A stretch of 64,000 nucleotides of DNA from Agarophyton chilense (taxonomy: Eukaryota; Rhodophyta; Florideophyceae; Gracilariales; Gracilariaceae), in assembly GCA_030374765.1 (NCBI GenBank), contig JARGXX010000080.1, forward strand, positions 930,001 to 994,000, read 5' to 3'. Positions within the stretch are counted from its first letter, which is position 1. The number at the start of each line of letters is the position of its first letter. A program made the translations under genes and the position numbers. Below are positions 9,779-19,713 of this stretch, piece after piece. The notes beneath the pieces were generated by a model that was given only the letters and a program-made list of their open reading frames with translations, did not search any database and had not been told where the DNA came from.

Positions 9779-11662
9779 CTCATAACTCTCGTCGAGAGAC
9801 GGAAATCGCTTCGTCGCGTCATGACAACCGTGGTGCACGGACTCCTGGACACACCAGCAAGAAGAACGGTGACCCGGACGTCCCGTCTACCGACGTGCCA
9901 TCTCCACATCTGCGCGCTACAGCCGTTGCTGAACCCTCTATGGGAAGCGCCACCGCATCTGCGTCTGACCGCACTCCCCACGGGGACTCTACTCGACAGG
10001 ACGCACCACGTAGTGGAAACCCCCTCGCCAAAGCGAAACCGAAATCGTCGCAGAATGCTGTTCGCCCTCGCGATACTGGACCGGCTAGGCCGTCGAGCGT
10101 TGACCCGCAGCCCGTGGGTCACGGTTCGTCGACACCAGCTACGCTGGAAAACTTAGAGAACGCCCTCGCAGGCCCCTCTAGGCCGACTCGATCGGAAGTG
10201 GTCCCTCGTACTGTACGGCAGGGCACACCAGCTAAGCCGGGCAAGCACACCGTAGCAGACGGGAGATTAACACCCAGCACGCTTGATGCTGGTTCAGAAC
10301 CCGCGCGAAGTGGCGGACGCACTCCGAGTGTCTCGGTTGACCCCGACAGCGTTGTCGAAGGCGCACCGGTCACCCCGGAGAATGTGCCCGTCCAGGACGG
10401 AAGCACCTCGTCGCCGAGTGAAGTTGAACCCTCGAAAGGGATAGTTGAGGACGAACTCGCTCCCCGCAGAGGTTCCTCGCCGCGCACTTTGCCGCCCGTT
10501 GGTGAGGAAGGCACGGTTGACCCGGAGTTGCACGCCCGTCGCGGTACTGTGTCGCTTAAGCGAGCAGACATACCGGCAGCGCCGTTGCACACGCCCTCAC
10601 GTGAGGAGGCGGAACGCAGCACTGCGCGGAGTACTCCCAGCCATCAGCCGGACGTGTCACGTGACCAGACGACACCCGGCTCGGGAGATACGCCAATCAA
10701 CGCCCAAGGCGGCTCACCCGGCAAGGCACGACGGCCCGTGATGAAACCGCCTCCCGCTTCAAGTCCAGCACCGTCACGACGGATTTCACCCCGACGACTC
10801 GCGGAACGCGACCGCGAAACCCAGCCTTGGGATGAGTCCGCGTTCCCCCGAAGGGTAGCCTCTGCACGAGAACTCTCGGAAAGCATTTCGACCCAAAAAC
10901 TGGGAGAATTACCCAACGGGAAGGCCTCCGGCCGAAGCCGTCGAGCTGACGCTCTTCGTCATGACTCCTTGGCGGAAGCAACCCGCCAAGCGGCCAAGGC
11001 AACCCGGAACCCGGTTTGCTCCCCTACCCAGGGCATGGAAAGGCAACGCCAACCCATGGACCCCTCGGGGGAAGGGCACAGTAACCCACACGCACCTGCG
11101 AACGTACACCGGTTTGGTTCGGTGACGAGTACACCGCAAGGGCGGGAAGTCTACGAGAAGGAGTTCGTGGTCGACCACATAGTGCAGCACTCATACCATC
11201 CGGATGGTTATATTCAATACCTCGTCCGTTGGTACGGTTTAGGACCCGAATGGGATTCGGATGAGCCAATGGAACATCTCCCACGTTCGAAGGTGGTGTC
11301 ATATCACCGCAGAACGCGGGCGGGAATCCCGGCATCGGTTGTTAAAGCCCAGGTGGGATAACACCCACCTCGGTGGAAGAGAAAAGAGAAGTAGATTTGC
11401 TTGAGAACAGGTTAGTGAAGGAAGGTTTTTGGTTACACAAGTCACTTGGTTTTTATTCGAAGCTATCGATGGAATACCGAGCACTCGGGATACTACTCTA
11501 AGTCACAAGGGAAACTCCCCATCGGGATCGCGTGCCCCGTCACGGGTTCGGCTCACCGCCCCCGGGTTGGATACCTCTCTGGAGGCGGGTGATCAAGGCC
11601 TCGCGCATCGCGGCAACATCGCCACTCGCTGCGTTGGTCCCCAGCCCCACCTGTCGCAGGAA

Positions 11663-13243
11663 CTAGGAGATCACGGCCGCTTGACCCGCCGGAGTGGAGC
11701 TCGCATCGCCTGGGGCGGACGCCCCACCACTTGGGAGATTCACCGGTGGAACCGGATGTGGTCCAGCTACCACGTACTCCGACCCAGCCCCCGCGGGGTT
11801 ATCCAAACCTGCGTAAGGCGTGTCTGGCGTCCCCGCGTTAGAGGGACCTTCCGCTTCGGATCCCTCGACCTCCGCCTCGGCGTACGCTTCCCCGTCGTCG
11901 GGTTCGTTGTCCACCATTGGATCGTCGCCGTCGTAGACCTGGTAATATTCATCCGCGTCCACGAAACCGATGGGATGCCCCTCGGGGATATGGCGTGGTG
12001 CAAACCGGAGTTCGTTCGCTTCCTCCGCGGAGATTTCGTGCCCTTCCCAGGGGTCAAAGTATACGAAATCACCTCCCAAGGGAGTACGCCTTCCTGGTGA
12101 CAGGTCCTGACCCCGCCTACCCACGGTGCGCCCGCTTTGTTCAATCGGAACGGCGGTCCAGTCCAACTGGTCGATGTAATCGAGAAGACCCGCCACTTCC
12201 CCGGCGTTGGTTACTCCACCAAGTGGGATGCTCAGGTCCAGGCTGCGAATCGCGGACCTCAACCGGAACGGGAGGAACCACAGTCTGTACTGGTCATACA
12301 CCTCCCAGAGGAGGAACACCGCCGCGCGGACTGCCCATTCGGTAATCACCACGGACCACAGTCCGGACTCGGGATCCTCGATGAGGTACGAACCGTAATA
12401 CGTGATGACGGGTGGCAGCTCGATGTAACAGCCCCGGCAGGCCTCGAGGTTCGACCACAATGGTGGAATGAGGACATAGCGACCCCGTCGGTCGGCCACG
12501 CGAAGGCGTTCGATCTCCACGTTCTGATACGGGACCAAATACCCGAATCGGGATCGTGCTCGACGCTCGAAGCGGATCAGGGCGAGGAAGTTGGCCCGCG
12601 CAAGTCGACGCATGTAGCGGAATTCTGCCCGGATAATCGGTTGCGTCTAGCACATGGCTTCTTGCCGTGCTATCGGGATGCCCCTCCACGAGAGTGTTTC
12701 CAAACCCGCCAGGCGGTCGACGTAACCAATCTCACCTTGAGTGCGGTAAAGCCGAATGTCGGTGCCGAGACCATCGGGGATGGGATATTCGAAAGGAGCC
12801 CGGCGAAGCCGTTGATGGCCAAGAAGGACGAAGGCCGCATGAGCGGAAGCCGAGGTTTCCCTACCCCAGCGCGCCACAGCGTGGACCAGAACCGCTACGC
12901 GGCGTCGCCAATCCAACGAAGTTGTCGCCACGGCCGGAATATCGCCCGGAAGCATCCGGTTTCCATCGGTGAACATCGCTATGAGCGCTTCTTTTAACAC
13001 CGCAATGGGGTGGAACCACGGCGCAAGCCGGAGAACGGACGCATGATGCCCAGGATGGCGCCCGACAAGCATGTCGTATGGCGGCCACCCTCTCAGGGGG
13101 AGCATTCCGTACGGAGCAGCAGCCGCGTTCGCGATAGGAATCTGCGGCGCAGCCGATGACGCGCTTTGCGGAAGCAGAACGGACCGGAAGCCGGAGAAGT
13201 ACCCCGCAGGGAGACGGTTGGGTTGATTGTTTTGGTTGCTCAT
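11663..13243 (-). pseudogene. Element A antisense gene, broken by one stop
   Basis: A long frame on the strand opposite to gag-pol, between the pol stop and the 3' LTR. From the ATG at 13243 it would encode 526 codons with a single in-frame TAG at 12647-12649, where the homologous B protein has Trp. The protein is clearly related to the B antisense product (24401-26128). Shared stretches include GYFSGF, APWFHP, RSRFGYLVPY, VYFDPWEG and GHPIGF. The C-terminus is acidic (DGDDPMVDNEPDDGE) and low in complexity. I recognise no domain, signal peptide or clear membrane segment. Its stop lies 301 bases from the convergent pol stop. Confidence 0.7.
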
Positions 13244-13500
13244 CGGTGAGCAAAGAGGCCGGATGACCGGAAGAGGAGACCGGCGAAGCGGGAGACGATG
13301 CCGAGGAATCGGAGGACTGGCACGCAAGGATGCGGATTCGGTTGAGATGGAACGTTGAGAACGGTTGTTGCCAGGAGACTGGAGTCTTGCTGCACTGCGT
13401 TTCTTGGCACCGGATGAAGTGGATCCCAGCGAGCTGGTTGCACTCTTATGCATTCGTCTCGGCGCGTCGCCCACCATCGCGGATGTCGTACTCGCGCCTC

Positions 13501-13512
13501 AGGAGGGGGATA
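13501..13512 (+). other. 3' polypurine tract, element A
   Basis: AGGAGGGGGATA directly abuts the right LTR, the standard position for the plus-strand primer. Confidence 0.85.
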
Positions 13513-14306
13513 TGAAGTGCAACCCTCGTGAGGGCCGTTTTCTAGGACTTGGTTGTTTTTCAGCCTCCGGCGATACTTGTGAGATCTATGAGTAATACCG
13601 CTACTAGCGGGCTGGCGTAGCCAGGTGTATACGCGTTGTACGCGAAGTGCACCGGCGGCCGTGCGCCGTGGCCCCGATTCGGGTGTGACTTACCCACGTG
13701 TACCACGGGTGGCCCAGGACAGGTTGGCACAGCATAGCTGGATATTTCTCTATTTATTTAGCTTTATTACACTAGGTTAGGGAGCTCTCTGCAGTAGTCT
13801 ACACTATATAGTGCCAGGGCGATCTCGCTCTGACACTCAGTAAACCTCCCCAACCAGAGTTCTTGGCTCTAAGTCTTTTTCCGCTTTCGCGAGTCTTCCA
13901 CACTCTACGGAGGTGAAGCCGCGTTACTAACGGTAGACTTATCCACCCTGCGTCAACAGGAGACTCACCGCTGTTAGCGTGTATATCTTTCATACCACTG
14001 CCGTGTTCTCGCCCCAGTATTGGGTTTGCTACATATTTCTTTTGGCTCTCGTGGCCCATGCCCCCAATCGCCCCCACTGGGTGGTCCCCCCTTTATCACT
14101 TGCCCACTCCCGTAGAATACAGCTCATACCTGGTCTGCTCCCTTCTAGCATCCCGCACTCTCCCCGCTTGGCGTGCCGGTGAACCTCGGCCTTACACCCC
14201 GACTTAGTCGTGTTCACTCCGGAGAGGCTCCGTCGCCGTGCTACCCTCCTTTGAGGAAGACTCGGACATCTTCGTGTGTTTCCGCCGCCCTTGGCGTTGC
14301 ACTACA
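13513..14306 (+). repeat. Element A 3' LTR
   Basis: A 794-nt copy of 2534-3327 that starts TGAAG and ends CTACA. It is preceded by the polypurine tract and followed by the GATCT duplication. The palindrome near its start reads CCCTC-GT-GAGGG at 13523-13534. Confidence 0.95.
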
Positions 14307-14311
14307 GATCT
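14307..14311. repeat. Target site duplication, right copy, element A
   Basis: GATCT, identical to 2529-2533. Confidence 0.9.
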
Positions 14312-15546
14312 GTGCGAAATATTTTGCAAAGACACCAAAACGTGTTGTAGTATCCGCTCTAACGGAGAGAGCAGACACCTGCGACATCGTTCGGACTGCC
14401 GATGGGTCGCTTGCGCCGAAGTAAAAGAGGTGGTAGAGCTACTACACCAGCGAGCTGGAAGTGGGGTGTAAGGCCACTACTCGCCAGCGAGGGTGAACAG
14501 TGCAACTGTAAAACGTTGAGGGAACGTAGGTACCAGACGGCTCGAGAGTTGGTTGGGGGCTGACTATCTATTATAGCTCGTCCGGATCTCCGGTTGAGAA
14601 ATCCTAAGCGAGGAACAGAATAGTCATGATGCCCATGTTGTCTCCTTTCCTTGGAGTCGGCGCTCACCTCTGGTACACGATATACTGTGTGCCAGGGTGA
14701 GTGTCCAAATAATACGTAAATAATACCCAGTGGTCAGCCACTTAGCCAAACCACTGTATGGGTACGGTCCCTAATGGACGTCTAGCTACAAAGGGTAGTA
14801 AAACCTGCCACGTGGATCGCCACTACATGCGCCGTTGCAAGCCACTCCACTCGTGATACCACGTGTCCCAACACTGTACCCTGGCTCCTGGCATCCTACG
14901 CGGTGTGCCGTTTCATATCACAAGTTTGATGACATCACTCACTTATGAGTTCCAACCGCGATTTCGCGAAAAACCAACCCATCGGATTCCCCGACATAGT
15001 AGAATACTACAAGTGTCTCTGGAGAGCAAATCATAATCTCAGAAGCCGGGCCAACTCGCCATGTTTGCAACCAAGCTGGCTAATCGATACACTACGTTGA
15101 GACACGTATTTTACGAGTTCAGGATATAATCTCCCGAGCAAGCAAGTCTTTAACATTGACGACAGTGAATTTTTGACCAGGACTACAGCGCGATCTAGGG
15201 CTAAAGCTTTCTTAGACTCACGTGGACGGCGCAATTCTGTCTAGTTGGATGGGTCTACAACTTTCCGGGATGTTATCAATATTCTCAGAATGTTACCTAT
15301 ATGCTCGAGGTCTATGCCGACGGACAAACATGGTGCCCACTCGAGTTACTTCGCTGGAAGCAATCGAAGTACAGAAAACGAACCGATGTAATCATTGAAA
15401 CGCTTTCCATTTTTTTATTCCCATAATTGTGCTTCATCTATAGAGAAAAAAAGGAGTACAAACAGAAATATTCCACTCTTGGGGTCAGAAATTTGTAGAA
15501 AAAACAGAAACTCTTCGACGAAAAAACAGAAATATTAGCTTGCTTT
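14312..15546. other. DNA between elements A and B
   Basis: No credible gene. Around 14665-14705 a stretch with CGATATACTGTGTGCCAGGG loosely resembles the ACTATATAGTGCCAGGG part of the element A LTR, so this could be a degraded LTR of a related family. Near 15460-15535 the string ACAGAAATATT occurs twice in an AT-rich stretch. The right end meets the left LTR of element B. Confidence 0.4.
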
Positions 15547-16468
15547 TGTAGAGCAACGCCCAGTTAGGGGATACTTGAAGATGCAACTCATAGAATGAGG
15601 GTTGAACCCTCCGAGGGTTATGACTATGATCCCCTCTAAGGTGTGCTGAGGTGGCACTGTTTTCTGGTTAGAGTTCGCCTAGGAAGGGAAGATTCGGATG
15701 GCCCATGGTTGGATTGGCCCCGTGATACACGTGGCTTAATTTCGGCACCGATTTTCGGATATTTGTTAGAACGTTGGACTTTTGGGCCCTGACAGTGGGA
15801 TCTCCACGTGTATGGCCCTGAGCAGGTGTGCACCACGGTAATTAGTAGAGTTTAGTTAGTGGGCCCTACTTAGGGAGACGAGATCTGACAGTCCGAAGCT
15901 CGGAGTAAATGGGAACCAAGGTTGGTCTTCGATACCTTTAGAGGTTCTTCGTCGCCATCGTTTCGGCCTTACAACCCGGAACGGGCTCTGGTTAGCAACG
16001 CCTGCGTAGGGACACGACTCCACTTGGAGAGTGCCCACGTTTGGATTCCGTGCAACCACCCCCTTGGGACCGCTCAGACGACCTGCGTGCACGATACCCC
16101 GTGGGGGTTCTGCTTACTTGTTGCGTGCTTTTTGTGTTTCCTTTTGAGGACAGGTTTTCGCCCCTGTATTGGGTTTCTTTTGTTGTTTCGCCCCTTTTCG
16201 GGTTCTCGGGTCCGGTGCCTGTTAGTGCCCGACCCTCGCCCCGTTTTTCCTCTTCGCCGGATTTTCCCCTATTCTTTGGGATACCCATACCCATTACCGA
16301 CCCAACGGTTTCTACACCTCACCTCCGTCGGTACTGCCGGAATCCCCCGTGGGAGTTACACCCCACACTACGGGTGGACGGAGGGCTCTGTCTATGAGTC
16401 TGCCTCCCCCGGGGAGCAAGGCTTCGAACACCTTGAGAGCACTTCCCGTCGCCGGGTTTTGCTCCACA
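15547..16468 (+). repeat. Element B 5' LTR
   Basis: Starts TGTAG and ends CCACA (TG...CA), 922 nt, nearly identical to 26340-27262. The palindrome AACCCTC-C-GAGGGTT lies at 15605-15619, about 58 bases in. Long open frames seen here are repeated in both LTR copies and show no protein features. Confidence 0.95.
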
Positions 16469-16470
16469 AG

Positions 16471-16488
16471 TGGTCTCCCGACTTAGAA
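16471..16488 (+). other. Primer-binding site, element B
   Basis: TGGTCTCCCGACTTAGAA, two bases after the LTR, identical over 18 bases to the site of element A. Confidence 0.85.
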
Positions 16489-16695
16489 TCCGTTCTCGGA
16501 CTTTTGGGTTGGTCATCCACGTGTTGGAATATCTCTTGGAAGAGGAAGCACCGTCGTGAAGATTTGTTGTAGTGGTCCCCTTTGGAAAGGGTGGAATGGG
16601 TTTTTATTTTTGTTTTGTGTTACGTCATCCGTTCTCCGGGAATCTCGTGATCGAATTTCATCGTTACCCCAAATCGTCGGTGTCGTGTTTGCAGC

Positions 16696-18725
16696 ATGCC
16701 GCCGACTACCCGTGGTTCCAGTATTGGATCGAACCGTCAAGCGGATTCAGTGCCACCGGCCCCGCCTAGGTCGAGGAGCTCAATTCCCGAAGATCGGAAC
16801 GATTCCGGTATCGATCCGGACACTCGGAGAGCACCCTCAGTGGTTTCAGGTCCTCGAGAGGTCGTGGCTGTGAGCCCAGCTCCAGTGGTGGAGACCCCCT
16901 CAGCAGCACCCCGAAGTCGGGCCGACCCTGAATTACAGCGCCTGGAGACTCGAATCGATATCGCCAACGCGGCTCACGTCGAGCTCCTTCAGAAGGTTAC
17001 TACCCTCCGCCGCAAGGTGGAGGACGCCCAGGTGCGGGGAGTCGCCGATGATCTTCGTACCCTGAGGAGGGATGTGAACTCCCTTTTGGAAAGCTTTGGC
17101 ACCCCTGGGGTCTTTATCCAGGAGTACCGGAGCCTCGTGGAGGAACACCGCGGGCAAGCGGGACGCTTCTGAGCTCGGCTGGACACCCTCGAGGCCATTA
17201 TCCGTATGGACGGAGACACAGAAGCCTCGAAGGATAAACCCGACGTTTCGGAAGACGAAGAAAACCGCTCCGCTAAACGGGACCGCCGCAAGTCCAAGAA
17301 GAGGGTTCACCTCCAAGAGGATTTATCGGATTCTGATCCCAATCGCTCGTCATCGAGTTCGTCCTCCGAATCTTCGGATAGTGAAGATGGACGCCGATCA
17401 TCCCGGGCGACTCGGTCGAAGGCTACTTACACCTCTCAAGGGGCAATCCGTACCCGGAAGAAGGGTAGGAAACACCTTGGATTAAGGGAGCTGAAGCCGA
17501 CGAATCCTCTCTATCGGAAGCTGCTATCGTACCGCTATTACCGGTTGGATAACCCTTCGGGAGATCGAACATCCCACGGAACGGGTAAGGTCAAGGACTA
17601 CATCAAAAGGCTGAGCATTACCCTACAGAAGAGGGAGTTCACAGGAACAGACCCAATTCTGGTGCTCGATTTCCTTGCGAGGTTCGTCCAGGAGGATGAC
17701 ATCCTCGGTATGAGTGAAGCGCAAGCGTATCTTGCATTACCCTATTTCTTAAAGGGGATGGCTGAAGACCAGTTCAACTCCGTCCGTGGATCATCCCGAG
17801 CCTCGGAAGGGGGAGTCACGTGCTGGCCCGAAGCGGTGCAGTACCTCTTGAGGTCATACGCTACTGGAAATGCGATTCAGGAAGCAATCCTCGCATTAAG
17901 GGATACGCGGCAGAAGCCGATGGAAACCGAAACGGTGTATTCAACTCGCTTGAATAAAGCGTTTCACCGATGCGGGAATGTATTCCCCGCCTACGAGAGA
18001 TGCACCATGTTTGTGGATGGTTTGGACCCCTCGGTAAGGGCATTGGTTGCCCGACATCGGGAAGAGAAGCGCAAGCTGACCTACTTGGAACTGGTTCAGT
18101 ACGCCCAGGCTGAGGGGGATACTCTCCGTGCCCGGCAGAACCGAAAGAGTCGGCCGACACGTGCACTCCTCGCCGATGGAGGTAACTCGTCGTTGTCACT
18201 CGCAGGAGGCTCTGTCCCTGTGGGGGTCAATGATAGCATTCACTTCATGGGAAGTAACCCCGAATCTATGGGTACGTCTGAGTTGCCGTCGACATCCGCT
18301 CCGACTACGGATGAAGACCCTGCGCTCTATACCCAAGGACGGAGGGTGCCAGCCGCATCGCTACCTTTTGCGAATACCGCTGCTCGGTTCTCTCGCCCCG
18401 GATGGAGGGATACAGCACCACGTCGCGTGGATTCACGTCCACAACCGAACCCGGCAGAGCTGATTTGCTATTTGTGTTACCTCCGTGGTCACAAAGCACC
18501 AGACTGCACATTTCCCCTGCGGAGGGTTCGCGAATTATCGCTCAGTACGAGGCTCTGACCCCTGAGGAGAAAGCTCGAGTCCCGAGTAGGTCCTATGAGG
18601 AACAAAGGATACTCCGAGCTCACCTTGCTGACAGGGATACAGAACTTGTACCCGCGAACGGGGAACAACCGGTCCCCTTCGAGGCAGCTGCACCGAATTC
18701 GGTGGGGTCCGCTTCGAAAAACTAA
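16696..18725 (+). pseudogene. gag: Element B gag, one stop and one frameshift
   Basis: Homologue of the element A gag. It starts at the ATG 16696, has a coiled N-terminal half, a Ser-rich basic stretch, the capsid region (LVLDFLARFV, EGGVTCWPEAVQYLLRSYA) and a CCHC knuckle CYLCYLRGHKAPDC at 18466-18507. An in-frame TGA lies at 17170-17172. A one-base indel follows the knuckle near 18510-18540: the tail (IIAQYEALTPEEKARVPSRS), which matches that of A, is in another frame and ends at TAA 18723-18725. B keeps Trp at both positions where A has TGA, so each copy helps interpret the other. Confidence 0.85.
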
Positions 18726-18750
18726 ACTTGGGAGTCTCCCCTGCGGGAGG
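18716..18750 (+). promoter_or_regulatory. Candidate -1 frameshift signal at the gag/pol junction, element B
   Basis: GAAAAAC at 18716-18722 (codons AAA AAC) is followed at once by the gag stop TAA. A hairpin with stem TCTCCC/GGGAGG and loop CTGC occupies 18735-18750, twelve bases after AAC. Position, spacing and stem match element A (5608-5642), with a U-A pair changed to U-G. Confidence 0.5.
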
Positions 18751-19699
18751 GGCGTCTTCTAAGCCGGAGTTGAAGACGCCCGAGGCGCTCCAGCTTCGCT
18801 CCCCAGCTGTGACTATCCTTTCAAGGAGAACGGCTGACACCGACGTTAACTCGGGATACTTTAGTGTCCTCCGTCGCCCGTGGATACGGTCCCGTAATCT
18901 CCGTATTCCGGATCGAGTTATGGTAATGGCCAAGCGGAATTATAAAGTATTCGCCGACTTCGGCCTGTCCAACCAGTTTATGGTTCGTCAAATATCTGTC
19001 CTGGATACAGGAGCCGCTCCTAACTTAATTCATGTTGAATTGTTACCCCCGCTGCTCCGGGTTCAAGTTCGTACCGGTCCACGTTTGGATATCGCCGATG
19101 CGAACAACAACCCGCTACGGACACTGGGTACAATTTCCCTCATGGTGAGGTTAGGCTCCTATCTCGTTCAGCTAGAGTTTATTGTATGCAAGTCACTTGC
19201 AGCACCAGTCATAATGGGTTGTGACTTTTGCGATCGCTTCGTGGAAGCCATCCGTCCTCGGAATAGAACTGTGGAACTCGAAGACGGGTCTACGATCCCA
19301 ATCGTTCGTAAACCCTTACAGGGAGCAGCGCGAACACGCGTTCCTCTCCCTGTCGCGCAGGAATCTGTGAAGAAGGACCCGGTTTCTACACGGGTAAAGG
19401 TTGCGAAGTCAGTGGCTATCCCGCCAGAAACCCAGGTTTGGGTCACAGTTGTTACCAAGCAAATTGGTGGGCATGTGGTACAACCGAACCCGTCTCTGTA
19501 TACGCGGCGTCAACTCGCCCTTGCGAATGGGGTCGTCTCCGTGGAACCGGATAAACCTTTCAAGGTTTTGGTAGCCAACTTTGGAAAGACAACGCAGCAT
19601 TTGGTCAAACACCAGATCCTGGGTTCTGTTCTTCCACACCCGCATACGGTCGTACCTACAAATATCTCTATCGCAGAGGTCCTTGGTGTGGCGGAACCT

Positions 19700-19713
19700 A
19701 AGGAGGGGGAGGA
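19700..19713 (+). other. Internal polypurine tract 1, element B
   Basis: AAGGAGGGGGAGGA inside pol (K-E-G-E-E), at the same place as 6589-6602 of element A and matching the B 3' polypurine tract over 12 bases. Confidence 0.5.

Larger units (their letters stand above)
5620..11361 (+). pseudogene. pol: Element A pol: protease, RT, RNase H, integrase, chromodomain
   Basis: Polyprotein that copies and integrates the element. It runs in the -1 frame relative to gag. Domains in order: aspartic protease with DTG at 5893-5901; reverse transcriptase with WRFCIDYRRLN and YLDD at 7306-7317; RNase H with SVDTDSSDYQVG; and integrase with an HHCC finger (CTECAKN), AIDILG and LSDNG. A linker of about 550 residues rich in Pro, Ser and Thr (about 9500-11150) follows, then a chromodomain near 11157-11300. 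Two stops break it: TAG at 5719-5721, near the start, and TAA at 8977-8979, where B has Gln. The chromodomain keeps YLVRWYG, but the usual Trp-Glu-Pro reads Asp-Glu-Pro, so the aromatic cage is incomplete. Confidence 0.9.
2534..14306 (+). mobile_element. Element A: complete Ty3/gypsy chromovirus-type LTR retrotransposon, inactive
   Basis: The element is 11.8 kb, long for this group. In order it has a 5' LTR, a primer-binding site, gag with a CCHC knuckle, and pol with protease, reverse transcriptase, RNase H and integrase. These are followed by a very long low-complexity linker, a chromodomain, an antisense gene, a polypurine tract and a 3' LTR. The two LTRs are both 794 nt and differ at roughly nine positions by eye, so insertion was fairly recent. 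Stop codons in gag, pol and the antisense gene show it cannot now make complete proteins by itself. The exact GATCT duplication shows both ends are intact. Confidence 0.95.

Noticed and set aside
15922..16572. 216-codon + strand frame in the element B LTR, repeated at 26715-27230
   Set aside because: It lies in the LTR and runs over the primer-binding site. The two copies end differently and there is no protein-like pattern.
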